Below are positions 35,152 to 43,669 of a stretch of 64,000 nucleotides of DNA, in pieces (positions within the stretch are counted from its first letter, which is position 1; every line of letters starts with the position of its first letter). The notes beneath the pieces were generated by a model, which made no database searches, was not told the origin of the DNA, and saw nothing but the letters and a program-made list of their open reading frames with translations. The translations under genes and the position numbers were made by a program. The stretch comes from Peredibacter sp045999315 (lineage in GTDB: Bacteria > Bdellovibrionota > Bacteriovoracia > Bacteriovoracales > Bacteriovoracaceae). The DNA is taken from positions 124,001-188,000 of the forward strand of contig NZ_CP174607.1 of the NCBI RefSeq assembly GCF_045999315.1, given 5' to 3'.

Positions 35152-36327
35152 ATGAAGTTTCTTTTAATCGGCTTAATGCTTGCTATTCCCCCAAGTTGGG
35201 CAGAAGTCTACGATGGTTCCAGTCATCCGAATAACTTCAGAAGGATTGCAGGGATCAATTTGATTTTGAACTACAATGCACTTCCAAAGACAGGTAAACT
35301 TTCGGACGATCGTTTAGGTTGGTCTGAATCATACTGGCCATCAAACAAAGGCGGTGTGGCCTATCGTTGGAATCACCCGAATCCAGAACCTTTCAAGTAT
35401 CGCCTTCACTCGAAGGATGAGCTATCGAAAATGAGCCAAGAAGAACTCGGTCGTTTATCTCCTGCTGAATTATATGATATCGCCAACAACGATTATAGCT
35501 ACACACTGACCAGACGTGCTTTAAGCCTTTATTCACCAAGAGATCTTTGGTGGGAAGGTATCTGTCACGGATGGGCCCAGGCCGCAATCAACTATCCAGA
35601 ACCTGAGCCAGTGGTTGTGACAAACGCTGCTGGTATTAAAATTCCTTTCGGGGCCTCAGACGTGAAGTCTCTTCTGGCCATGCATGAGGCCTACAACTAT
35701 AAAGGCGAAATCTTCGGCTTCGTCGGCAGACGTTGTAAAGTGAACGGTAAAGTTGAAGGCGAAGGTGACGATCGCGATCGTCCAGAGCACCGTATGTATC
35801 CACCTCGTGAACTTGCGGAGTCTCCGGATTGTAGAGACGTAAACGCAGGCGCGTTCCACGTTGTGATCACGAACATGATTGGTCTATTGGGTAAAGGCTT
35901 TGTGGCCGACATCGACAGATTCAACGATGTTTGGAACCAACCCATTCACAGTTATTCAACAAGTGACGTGAGAGAGGTTGAAGTCACACCTTCGCACCGA
36001 GCTCAGGGAATCGCTAAAAGAGTTCACGTAAGAATGAAAATGACTTACGGAGAAGAGCTAAAATTCTTTACTCCGGAACTGGCGGCCTCAGGGGCGAGAA
36101 ACTTTGTTTCGAAAGAACCTGTGACCCTGACTCCACACCAGGAATTCCGCTCTAAAGACTATGAATACATTGTCGAGTTGGATGGAACAGGCAAAGTTAT
36201 CGGTGGTGAGTGGATTTCTTCTACTCGACCTGATTTCATGTGGATGTACGGTCGTTCGAAGAACTTTAAAAACTCTCCGATGCCATTAGCAAATCTTAAG
36301 CATGTTTATCGGCCACTCCGTCGATAG
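35152..36327 (+). CDS. Secreted transglutaminase of the Phytophthora elicitor family
   Basis: The 391-residue protein has a signal peptide (MKFLLIGLMLAIPPSWA). It matches the transglutaminase-elicitor family (GP42 of Phytophthora and relatives in Vibrio and other bacteria). It carries GWSESYWPSNKGG near 56-68, the likely catalytic Cys in ICHGWAQAA (residue 138), AFHVVITN with the His (about 235), and DVWNQPIHSYS at 259-269. VWNQP is the core of the Pep-13 peptide that plants recognise in the oomycete enzyme, where it also serves activity. The reaction would be Gln-Lys cross-linking of proteins. Single gene with its own promoter and terminator. A role in modifying the host or bdelloplast wall is inference. 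Confidence 0.85.
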   Translation: MKFLLIGLMLAIPPSWAEVYDGSSHPNNFRRIAGINLILNYNALPKTGKLSDDRLGWSESYWPSNKGGVAYRWNHPNPEPFKYRLHSKDELSKMSQEELGRLSPAELYDIANNDYSYTLTRRALSLYSPRDLWWEGICHGWAQAAINYPEPEPVVVTNAAGIKIPFGASDVKSLLAMHEAYNYKGEIFGFVGRRCKVNGKVEGEGDDRDRPEHRMYPPRELAESPDCRDVNAGAFHVVITNMIGLLGKGFVADIDRFNDVWNQPIHSYSTSDVREVEVTPSHRAQGIAKRVHVRMKMTYGEELKFFTPELAASGARNFVSKEPVTLTPHQEFRSKDYEYIVELDGTGKVIGGEWISSTRPDFMWMYGRSKNFKNSPMPLANLKHVYRPLRR

Positions 36328-36335
36328 AATATCGG

Positions 36336-36364
36336 GAAGAGCCGCTTGAAAAGAGCGGCTCTTC
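36336..36364 (+). terminator. Hairpin terminator after the transglutaminase gene
   Basis: GAAGAGCCGCT and AGCGGCTCTTC (36336-36346 and 36354-36364) form a perfect 11-base stem. The T-run behind it is short (TTCCTATAAT), so efficiency is uncertain. Confidence 0.75.
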
Positions 36365-36503
36365 TTCCTATAATGGTGTCATGATGACAAATCAGGCCCC
36401 TGTTAATTCTCGCAAAACCGTCACAGTGTAATCACTGACTGGACCCTCGCGCCCAGTCGCTATTTCCCTATACATTTTCTTTTAACGACAACAAGGATCT
36501 TAC

Positions 36504-36905
36504 ATGAGTGAAGATGGAATTCTCATCACTGAGAAAGACTATTTAAGAATTAGACACGTTCTGAGTTTTCAGAAATCTGAAGACTTCGAAAATCTGGAAC
36601 TGGAACTCGATCGTGCCAGCATCATTAATGACAATGAAGTGCCGTCAGATCTGGTAACAATGAATTCTAAGGTAAAGTTTTTGAACATCCAGGAAAACAA
36701 AGAGATGACGATTACTCTGGTTTATCCATCAGATGCAAACTTTGCTGAAGGAAAAGTATCCGTGCTGGCCACACTTGGCTCTGCCCTGATTGGTCTTAGA
36801 GTTGGACAAGAAATTAATTGGATGTTCCCGGACGGGAAAACTAGAACTCTAAGAATTCTGGAAGTGATCTATCAACCAGAAGCAAGCGGTGACTGGCATC
36901 TTTAA
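36504..36905 (+). CDS. rnk: Rnk-like GreA/GreB C-terminal domain protein
   Basis: Rnk proteins carry the FKBP-like C-terminal domain of GreA/GreB and bind RNA polymerase without the cleavage-stimulating coiled coil. The 133 residues show a short helical N-terminus and the domain at about 48-130: VTMNSKVKFLNIQENKEMTI, VYPSDANFAEGKVSVLATLGSALIGL region and RILEVIYQPEASGDWH. The N-terminal helices are as short as in Rnk. AAGGATC precedes the ATG. Its last four bases overlap the convergent GFA gene. Confidence 0.8.
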   Translation: MSEDGILITEKDYLRIRHVLSFQKSEDFENLELELDRASIINDNEVPSDLVTMNSKVKFLNIQENKEMTITLVYPSDANFAEGKVSVLATLGSALIGLRVGQEINWMFPDGKTRTLRILEVIYQPEASGDWHL

Positions 36906-37393
36906 TTTTTTATGTGTCTGATCACACGATCATGCCATTCTTGAATGGATTCCTTTGGGTATCGTTGGAAAGTCTTGTCTCCCTTTTTCTTATCTAACTT
37001 TACCCAAGGGGCCTTAAATTCCAGCATCAGATGGGTCTTATGAGGCGTGACTGGTAATGGTGTATCAATGGCCGAAGCAAAGGGATGAATAAGTTCCGGC
37101 CAATCGGGATCAAAAAGCCAAAGCCCAGAACTGCAGACCTTGCAGAAATTTCTTTCTCCAGAACTTTGATAAGTTTTCTCATGAGGATTTGTGACTTTAG
37201 CGCGATAGACAGAGATGAACTTCTTTCCTTTCACCTTGAGTGACTTTGCATCTGCCCCAAGATTAATCGCGAAGCCACCTCCACCCTGCGTTTTTCGACA
37301 TATACTGCAGTAACAGAGCTGGTAGGGATAAAAATTCACTGAATTTACGGTGAACGAAACTTTCCCACAGTGGCACGAACCGTGCAGTTTCAT
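36902..37393 (-). CDS. GFA/CENP-V family zinc protein
   Basis: The 163-residue protein has the paired cysteine motifs of the glutathione-dependent formaldehyde-activating (GFA)/CENP-V fold: CHCGKVSF (C7, C9), CYCSICRKTQGGG, and FCKVCSSGLW. The family binds zinc and, in the best-known member, joins glutathione and formaldehyde, but most members are uncharacterised. It starts 8 bases after the acs stop with TAGGAG as ribosome site, so it is in the acs operon. Confidence 0.88.
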   Translation of the reverse strand: MKLHGSCHCGKVSFTVNSVNFYPYQLCYCSICRKTQGGGGFAINLGADAKSLKVKGKKFISVYRAKVTNPHEKTYQSSGERNFCKVCSSGLWLFDPDWPELIHPFASAIDTPLPVTPHKTHLMLEFKAPWVKLDKKKGDKTFQRYPKESIQEWHDRVIRHIKN

Positions 37394-37401
37394 AGGAACT
37401 C

Positions 37402-39348
37402 CTATTTTAGTTTTTTGTGTTCCTCAACAAGATGGTCCACGACTCCTGGCTCTGAAAGAGTTGAAGTGTCACCCAGACCTCCGTATTCTTGAGCAGCAAT
37501 CTTCCGAAGAATTCTTCTCAGTACTTTACCCGAGCGAGTTTTTGGAAGTCCTTTCGTAATATGAATCACGTCAGGGGCCGCAAATCTTCCGATCTTTTCA
37601 CGAACCACATCTTTGATACTTTCAACAAGTTGATTAGTCGGTTCTTTATGTTCATATAGAATCACGTACGCATAAATACCAACACCCTTAATATCATGTG
37701 GGTAACCAACAACTGCTGCTTCAGCAACTTCATCATGCTCCATCAAAGCACTTTCAACTTCTGCAGTTCCTAATCGGTGACCAGATACGTTTAAGACGTC
37801 ATCAATACGGCCAGTGATCCAGTAATAACCATCTTCATCACGACGACAGCCGTCCCCTGTGAAGTAAAGTCCAGGATATTGAGTGAAATAAGTTTCTACA
37901 AAGCGCGCGTGATCTTTATAGATTGTGCGTGCTTGACCGGGCCAAGAAGACTTCATGCAAAGGGCACCTTCAACTCCATTGCCTTTAAGCTCTTCACCAT
38001 TCTCAGGTTTCACAATGACTGGTTGAATACCGAAAAATGGAAGAGTGGCAGATCCAGGTTTCGTCGGAGTCACACCAGGAATTGGAGTAATAAGAATTCC
38101 TCCCGTCTCTGTTTGCCACCAAGTATCCACAATATCACAACGCTCTTCACCTACTACATCGTGATACCATTTCCAGATTTCTGGATTAATGGGTTCACCC
38201 ACTGTTCCTAAAATTCTGAGGCTTGAACGATCATACTTCTTCACAATGTCATCACCTGATTGAGCAAGAGAGCGAAGTGCAGTCGGAGCTGTGTAGAAGA
38301 TTGTGGCCTTTAAATCTTGAATTACCTGCCAGTAACGGCCAGCATCCGGATAAGATGGGATTGATTCAAAAAGAACGCTCGTAGCACCGTTAGCAAGTGG
38401 TCCGTAAACGACATAGGAGTGACCAGTCACCCACCCCACATCAGCTGTGCAGAAGTAAACATCTTCTTCATGGTAATCAAAAATATATTTATGCGTGAAT
38501 GAAGTGTAAGTCAGGTAACCAGCAGTTGTGTGCATGACACCTTTAGGTTTACCGGTTGAGCCTGAGGTATAAAGAATGAAAAGAGGATCTTCCGCGTCCA
38601 TGACGGCACAAGGAGCAACTGGACGATACTTCTTGATCTCTTCTTCATAGTTATGATCTCGACCGGCCACCATATTCACTGCAGTCGATGTGCGATTAAC
38701 CACCAGCACTGTTTCTACAAATTTAATATCTTTGATCGCCTCATCAGTAATGTTCTTCAACGGAACTTTCTTTCCACCACGAAGACCTTCATTGGCGGTA
38801 ATGACGATTTTACATTCACCATCCAGAATTCTCCCCTTTAGAGCATCGGCACTGAACCCGCCGAAGACCACTGAGTGAATCGCCCCCAGACGAGCACAAG
38901 CAAGAATTGAATAAGTAAGTTCCGGAATCATTGGAAGATAGATACAAACTCTGTCTCCCTTTTTTACCCCATGAGCTTCAAGAAGATTTGTAAGACGACA
39001 AACGTTTTCATAAACTTCTTGATAAGTAATTTTCTGATATTGACCTGGTTCATCCTTGGCCCAAATTAGTGCAGGTTTGTTTGCTCTTTTGGCGAGATGA
39101 CGATCAAGACAGTTATAGGTCACATTTAATTTACCGCCCATAAACCATGAGTGATTTACTCTTTTAAAATCACCCTGACCCGCCTTTTGCGGGAATTGAA
39201 ACCAATCTAAATTCTTCGCTGCTTCAAGCCAGAATCCATCTGGATCATGAATTGATCTCTCATACATCTCTTGATAAGCAGACATGCCTTTCAAGTACGA
39301 TTTTGATTTAACGGCGCTCTTAACTGGATACATGTTTTCAGGTGTCAT
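37402..39348 (-). CDS. acs: Acetyl-CoA synthetase
   Basis: It activates acetate to acetyl-CoA via acetyl-AMP. The 648-residue enzyme has the AMP-binding loop YTSGSTGKPKGVMHT, DTWWQTETGG (the acetate-type form, as against DHWWQTETGW of propionyl-CoA synthetases), YFTGDGCRRDEDGYYWITGR and the acetylatable lysine in SGKVLRRILRKI. That lysine is the usual target of Pat/Sir2 control. The gene is divergent from a B12-type MerR regulator 78 bases away, with a dyad between them. Confidence 0.95.
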   Translation of the reverse strand: MTPENMYPVKSAVKSKSYLKGMSAYQEMYERSIHDPDGFWLEAAKNLDWFQFPQKAGQGDFKRVNHSWFMGGKLNVTYNCLDRHLAKRANKPALIWAKDEPGQYQKITYQEVYENVCRLTNLLEAHGVKKGDRVCIYLPMIPELTYSILACARLGAIHSVVFGGFSADALKGRILDGECKIVITANEGLRGGKKVPLKNITDEAIKDIKFVETVLVVNRTSTAVNMVAGRDHNYEEEIKKYRPVAPCAVMDAEDPLFILYTSGSTGKPKGVMHTTAGYLTYTSFTHKYIFDYHEEDVYFCTADVGWVTGHSYVVYGPLANGATSVLFESIPSYPDAGRYWQVIQDLKATIFYTAPTALRSLAQSGDDIVKKYDRSSLRILGTVGEPINPEIWKWYHDVVGEERCDIVDTWWQTETGGILITPIPGVTPTKPGSATLPFFGIQPVIVKPENGEELKGNGVEGALCMKSSWPGQARTIYKDHARFVETYFTQYPGLYFTGDGCRRDEDGYYWITGRIDDVLNVSGHRLGTAEVESALMEHDEVAEAAVVGYPHDIKGVGIYAYVILYEHKEPTNQLVESIKDVVREKIGRFAAPDVIHITKGLPKTRSGKVLRRILRKIAAQEYGGLGDTSTLSEPGVVDHLVEEHKKLK

Positions 39349-39402
39349 TTGGTCTTCCTTTGCATGAGAATATCATGGCATTGAGCGCTCTTCTTTTCTA
39401 GG

Positions 39403-39418
39403 TTTTACTGTGGTAAAA
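39403..39418. promoter_or_regulatory. Dyad between acs and the MerR-type regulator
   Basis: TTTTAC-TGTG-GTAAAA is a perfect 6-base inverted repeat with a 4-base centre, eight bases before the regulator start and 55 bases before acs. MerR-type dimers bind such dyads near promoters, so it is a candidate autoregulatory operator. Confidence 0.4.
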
Positions 39419-39426
39419 TCTTTTCG

Positions 39427-40359
39427 ATGCAGTATTTCAACATCCAAGTTGCCTCTCAACTCTCAGGTGTCGCCAGTGCAACCATTAGAGCATGGGAAAA
39501 GCGCTATAATGCGGTTGTCCCTGAACGTGCAGATAACAAGCATCGCCTCTATTCAGAAAAAGATATTGAAAAACTCGCTCTCCTCTTTAAACTCACAGAG
39601 ATTGGACAAAGCATTGGGAAAGTCGCCCATCTTGAGTTGGATGAATTGAAGCAAGTCTTCACTAACCTTATGCATCGCCCTTACGATGAACTACAAGTAG
39701 TGACGCCTCATCATGAAAAAATCGAATACGATAAGATCCTGAACAATTTTTATATCGCTTTAAGCGCCTATAAACTCGACATCATCTCCCACGAAATGGA
39801 GAAGGCCAAGACCCTTCTGAGTCCACGAGATCTTTGTCTAAATGTTCTGGTTCCCCTGTTTCATGAGATTGGAAATAAAGTAAGTCGTGGAGAGCTTTCC
39901 ATTGCGCAGGAACATACTTTAAGTGCGATCGTTGGCTTTCATGTGGGTCAGATGATTGGCCAGCATTATCAAAAGAAACAAATCAAAGAAGATCTCATTC
40001 TTATCTCGACTCCCGAAGGTGAGTTGCATGAGATTGGAATTCTTGCCTCTGCCTTACTTTGTGTTCATCACAGTATTAAATTTATTTTCATGGGACCGAA
40101 TATGCCGGCAGAATCACTTGCCGAGGCGGCCAATGCTCTTAAGTGCCGTGCCATTCTTTTAGGAGCAACTAGAAATGAATTGTCTGAAAGGCACAGTCTC
40201 AGCGATTACCTTCAAGAACTCTCGACTCGTCTTCAAGTAAGCGCAGAAATTTGGGTGGGCGGCGACCTCAAGCCTGCCATTCAGAGTGAACTTGAAAAAA
40301 GAAAAATTCCTTTCTTCGCAAGTCTTGAGGCCTTCGACGAATATCTTTCTAAATACTAG
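39427..40359 (+). CDS. MerR-family regulator with cobalamin-binding domain (CarH/LitR-like)
   Basis: Residues 1-70 are a MerR winged helix (FNIQVASQLSGVASATIRAWEKRY). Residues about 90-175 form the four-helix cap of B12-binding proteins. Residues about 185-305 form the Rossmann B12 domain with LISTPEGELHEIG, where His201 would be the lower cobalt ligand. In CarH, light breaks the bound adenosylcobalamin and releases DNA. The Glu-His pair (162-163, AQEH) of CarH is kept. The Trp that shields the adenosyl group is replaced by Val152 (GNKVSRGE). The sensor may therefore respond differently to light or to B12 form. Likely targets are its own gene and acs (inference from position). Confidence 0.85.
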   Translation: MQYFNIQVASQLSGVASATIRAWEKRYNAVVPERADNKHRLYSEKDIEKLALLFKLTEIGQSIGKVAHLELDELKQVFTNLMHRPYDELQVVTPHHEKIEYDKILNNFYIALSAYKLDIISHEMEKAKTLLSPRDLCLNVLVPLFHEIGNKVSRGELSIAQEHTLSAIVGFHVGQMIGQHYQKKQIKEDLILISTPEGELHEIGILASALLCVHHSIKFIFMGPNMPAESLAEAANALKCRAILLGATRNELSERHSLSDYLQELSTRLQVSAEIWVGGDLKPAIQSELEKRKIPFFASLEAFDEYLSKY

Positions 40360-40637
40360 TCACATTGATAAGCAGTGGCAAAAACCTGCATGACCTTACC
40401 GTTTGGTACTTCCTGGTTCACAAAAATCCCAGTGGCCTTAAGATCAGCGGCCTGGTTTAAAGCATCATTGAGGGCAAGTTCTTTACTTCCCATCTCATCT
40501 TTACCAACAACTTTACCTTGAACACGGCACTCAGTTGGCTTTTGAGCATAGACTTCAAGGTTTTTTGCTTTTTCAGATAACTGAACCGGACCAGAAGAAC
40601 AAGCGCCCAGAATAAAAAGTGGAATTAAGTACTTCAT
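40356..40637 (-). CDS. Small lipoprotein, DUF4156-like
   Basis: Starting at the ATG at 40637 (GGGAG five bases ahead; another ATG is adjacent), the product is a 93-residue lipoprotein with LGAC as lipobox. The mature part (CRVQGKVVGKDEMGSKELALNDALNQAADLKATGIFV…AYQC) resembles the DUF4156/RcsF-like fold of small outer-membrane lipoproteins. Its two cysteines are placed as for one disulfide. The end overlaps the convergent regulator stop by four bases. Confidence 0.68.
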   Translation of the reverse strand: MKYLIPLFILGACSSGPVQLSEKAKNLEVYAQKPTECRVQGKVVGKDEMGSKELALNDALNQAADLKATGIFVNQEVPNGKVMQVFATAYQCD

Positions 40638-40694
40638 CATCACTCCCATTTAAATTTTGTTTTATAATGATACCTATACTTAAAGGATCGGGCC

Positions 40695-41432
40695 ATGAAA
40701 GCATTATTCTTGAGTCTACTACTCTTTTATTCTTGTACGAAGTACGCAGAAGTTTCCAAGGACGCCATTGGTGTGCAAATTGCGCCCGTTGAGATGGACA
40801 TTACCCATTTAAATGAAATTGAATGGCTAGTGGGAAATCCCAAGGAAGTTGAGATCTCGCAAAGTTTTACCTTCTTGGTAGATATGCCAAAGATTAAACA
40901 AGAAGACCTGGATTATCTGACAGATCAAAAAGGTGTCGATGCCTGGATTCTTCGACTTATTGTGAATCGTGGTTCGGAAACTCAGGACCTTGGTTCAATG
41001 TACACTCTCTTCCGTCCTCGTAAATTATCACGAGGAACACAGGGCGCAGGAGCGGCCTCAAGTGTGTCCATGAAAGTTTACTATGCGGCCGCTTATGCTT
41101 CAGAACGCTTTCGTTCTTTCAAGTGTCCTGCCTTCAGTCATGATCTCAAAATTGATTCAATGTCCGTCAAAGGTGAAAATAAATCATTCGAAATTTCCAT
41201 TGGACAGACATCCCCCTATCTTGAAAAAAGTCAATTAGTGGAGCTCACTCCAAGCTCATTCAATGGAGGAAATTCTCTTGTTGGTGATTACTATGTCGAA
41301 ATAGCTCCCTACAATTCGAAGAAAAAAATCATTTATTCGGGGTTCAAACGCTTAAAGAGATATGTAAGCGTGACAAGAGAAGAAAAGATCAGAATTAAAA
41401 GTTGTGACGGAGTTCATCCGGAGATTCAATAA
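40695..41432 (+). CDS. Lipoprotein of unknown function
   Basis: The 245-residue protein has a short signal with lipobox LLFYSC. The mature chain is mostly beta by pattern, with two cysteines far apart (FKCPAF and KSCDG). No family recognised. AGGATCGG precedes the ATG and a strong terminator follows. It is divergent from the DUF4156-like lipoprotein. Confidence 0.7.
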   Translation: MKALFLSLLLFYSCTKYAEVSKDAIGVQIAPVEMDITHLNEIEWLVGNPKEVEISQSFTFLVDMPKIKQEDLDYLTDQKGVDAWILRLIVNRGSETQDLGSMYTLFRPRKLSRGTQGAGAASSVSMKVYYAAAYASERFRSFKCPAFSHDLKIDSMSVKGENKSFEISIGQTSPYLEKSQLVELTPSSFNGGNSLVGDYYVEIAPYNSKKKIIYSGFKRLKRYVSVTREEKIRIKSCDGVHPEIQ

Positions 41433-41435
41433 GAA

Positions 41436-41465
41436 AAAGGGCCCACTTTGGGCCCTTTGTTTTTT
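41436..41465. terminator. Intrinsic terminator between convergent genes
   Basis: AAAGGGCCC and GGGCCCTTT (41436-41444 and 41450-41458) are followed by G and six T. It overlaps the last codon of the convergent small gene. Confidence 0.88.
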
Positions 41466-41700
41466 ACCATCGTGAGCGATATTGAACGCAGCGAAGGTCA
41501 TACCATCCGCGCATTCTGATTTCATAATTACACTGGCGAAGAGCATTCTGACAGATTCCACGATGATTTGTCTGACCGTAGAAACGAGCAACGATTCTGT
41601 TGTAACGATCAATTGCGGCCACCTGACAAGGGCCATAGGCCTGGGCGAAAGCTGGAAGAGTTGAACAAGCAAGAGTAGCAGCTAGAATAAACTTTTTCAT
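41464..41700 (-). CDS. Small secreted cysteine-containing protein
   Basis: The 78-residue product has a signal peptide cleaved after AFAQA. The mature part of about 58 residues is rich in Arg and Tyr with four cysteines (GPCQV, GICQN, RQCNY, LRCVQ), enough for two disulfides. GGGAGGATTTC precedes the ATG. It may be a small periplasmic or extracellular protein; no family is recognised. The 237 bases upstream hold no gene that I can see. Confidence 0.62.
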   Translation of the reverse strand: MKKFILAATLACSTLPAFAQAYGPCQVAAIDRYNRIVARFYGQTNHRGICQNALRQCNYEIRMRGWYDLRCVQYRSRW

Positions 41701-41937
41701 GAAATCCTCCCTTAAATTTTACTTCTTAAAGTAGAACCTCTGCACTCTCGATCCACAAGCCAAAAAAAATAACATCAAAGTCAGAGATGAGGTGCATTGT
41801 GACCCTGAATTAAGATAAAGGCCCGTTATTTTAAAGAGTTAGATCGCATTCTTGAACCTATATTAATTACCTTCTCACTGTTTCATTTAGTTCTCGCAAG
41901 CTATATTCCGCGCACTAATTTTTTAAGAGCTTTTAGA

Positions 41938-43284
41938 ATGAAACAATTCTTCTTCGTCATTCTTTTGTCTGTGCTTGTCGTCGCTTGCGGTGACCCATCC
42001 TCCAATCGAAAAGTTCCCTTTGAAAATATCACTGTCACTAACTATTCAAACGTCCCCCTATTTCCGGAATCGCAGATTGTTGATTGTCATTCACGCAATT
42101 TCGCGGACAATATTCAATTTGGTCTGCATCTTTTTTTGAACGGAAAAAGCACCTTTGAATATATGAATTTTTCCGGTCTCATTCATCTATCCTTAATTGA
42201 GGACGGTCAAATCATCGCTCGAACGGTTTACGGTGAGAAAGTGGAAATCATCCGTTCACCCATTCAAGACAGGTACATTGGCATTGAAGGTCCTAAAAAA
42301 GTTTCTCTCTGTGCGGATCTAGATCAGTATGAACAAGGAACGATTGAAAGCGCGGCCTTGAATGCCGCTTATTTTATTTCTAAAACCAATGCTAAATTCA
42401 AGACCGCAGTAAAAGACATCAACATCAGACCTATCACTTTAAATATCTCTCCTTCGATTCTTCAATCCAACATCGTTGAAAACTATGCGGGCGAAAAAAT
42501 CAAGGAAAGTAGTTACTGGACCGATAATGCTCTCTACACTCCTCTTAATGAGTCCATTACCTTTCTTCCTCATAGTCAGGAAATGCGTAAGATGGGCCTC
42601 ACAGTGAACTTTTGGGAAGTTCCCATGATTGCTTCTCACGAGTATGGACACCACATTTATCAGGCGATTTTTCCTCACTCAAGGGGTCTATCTCTTGGCT
42701 GCTTTGATCACTTAAAGAAAAAAACAAAACCTAAAAATAAGTCTTATGGTTTTAGAGTTGTAAGCATGGACGACATCATGACTGCTTACAATGAGGCCTT
42801 TGCTGATCTCATTTCCTACTACACTCTCGAGGAACATGAACGAGGTGTAGAAGGAATTATGTGCTTGAAAGTCACAAGAGATGTGGGCTCAAGTGTAATG
42901 ATCAACGGCAAATCAAAAGTGATCACCAAGAGTCTCATCCATAGCTTTTTCTCTTTTTTTGAAGAGTCTTCAAGCTGCGACTATCCTTCTTATCAAGAAG
43001 TTCATATTTTAGGGGCCTCGTTGGCCTTCAGTATGGATCAATTGATGAATTCACATACATCATCAAAGGAAGAGAAACTCCGCATTCTTGTTGCCTGGGT
43101 CAAAGATCTAAAGGCCAATCATAAAAAATATAAAGAATTGCTTCCTCGTAAGTATTTTGAAAATACCATGACTGCGTTTATTGAGATGAATCTCAAGCAA
43201 TTTCATGATCAAGATCAAGGCTGCGAAGCAGTTAAGGCCTCTTTCCCCGGACTAGAAATCAATGGATGCTCTAATGGCCTTTGA
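41938..43284 (+). CDS. Lipoprotein zinc metallopeptidase
   Basis: The 448-residue protein has a lipoprotein signal (VLVVACG). A zinc peptidase site lies near residue 232 (IASHEYGHHIYQ, i.e. HExxH). The downstream Glu is in NEAFADLISYYT (about 50 residues on), the gluzincin arrangement. The N-terminal 200 residues are beta-rich. It is probably anchored at the outer membrane and faces the periplasm or outside, where it could digest host protein. The MAPEG gene starts inside its last codons. Confidence 0.78.
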   Translation: MKQFFFVILLSVLVVACGDPSSNRKVPFENITVTNYSNVPLFPESQIVDCHSRNFADNIQFGLHLFLNGKSTFEYMNFSGLIHLSLIEDGQIIARTVYGEKVEIIRSPIQDRYIGIEGPKKVSLCADLDQYEQGTIESAALNAAYFISKTNAKFKTAVKDINIRPITLNISPSILQSNIVENYAGEKIKESSYWTDNALYTPLNESITFLPHSQEMRKMGLTVNFWEVPMIASHEYGHHIYQAIFPHSRGLSLGCFDHLKKKTKPKNKSYGFRVVSMDDIMTAYNEAFADLISYYTLEEHERGVEGIMCLKVTRDVGSSVMINGKSKVITKSLIHSFFSFFEESSSCDYPSYQEVHILGASLAFSMDQLMNSHTSSKEEKLRILVAWVKDLKANHKKYKELLPRKYFENTMTAFIEMNLKQFHDQDQGCEAVKASFPGLEINGCSNGL

Positions 43285-43669
43285 ATATAAGTCACTCGCT
43301 TTCTTAACCATCTTTTTTCTCTTTGCTTGGGTGCCGGTGAGCTTCGGTAAATGGCGCGCTTTCGGTCTAGGTTGGATTGGGAGTAACCGCGTTCCAGTTT
43401 CAGGAAAAGAATTAGAACCGTGGGCCGCTCGATGTGAAAGGGCCTACAATAATCTCAAGGATTACTTTCCTGGTTTTATTGTCGCTATTTTGATCCTCGG
43501 AATGAACAACAGGTTTGATGAGGGAACAAAACTTGCTGCTGGTGCTTATGTGGCCGCAAGGCTTGGTCATTATCTCGTTTATGGATTCGGTATCGTGAGT
43601 TTAAGAGCAGTTCTCTTCTCGCTCGGTCTCTTCGCCAATGTCTATCTTTTGCTGAAAATCTTTATTTAA
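43262..43669 (+). CDS. MAPEG family membrane protein
   Basis: The 135-residue protein has four hydrophobic helices and the MAPEG pattern: RAYNNLKDYFPGF, AAGAYVAARLGHYLVYGFGI and a final helix. Eukaryotic MAPEG members are membrane glutathione transferases and leukotriene synthases; bacterial ones are mostly uncharacterised. The first ATG (43262) overlaps the metallopeptidase gene by 23 bases; a second in-frame ATG lies four codons on (43274). It ends over the convergent acetyltransferase gene. Confidence 0.82.
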   Translation: MDALMAFEYKSLAFLTIFFLFAWVPVSFGKWRAFGLGWIGSNRVPVSGKELEPWAARCERAYNNLKDYFPGFIVAILILGMNNRFDEGTKLAAGAYVAARLGHYLVYGFGIVSLRAVLFSLGLFANVYLLLKIFI

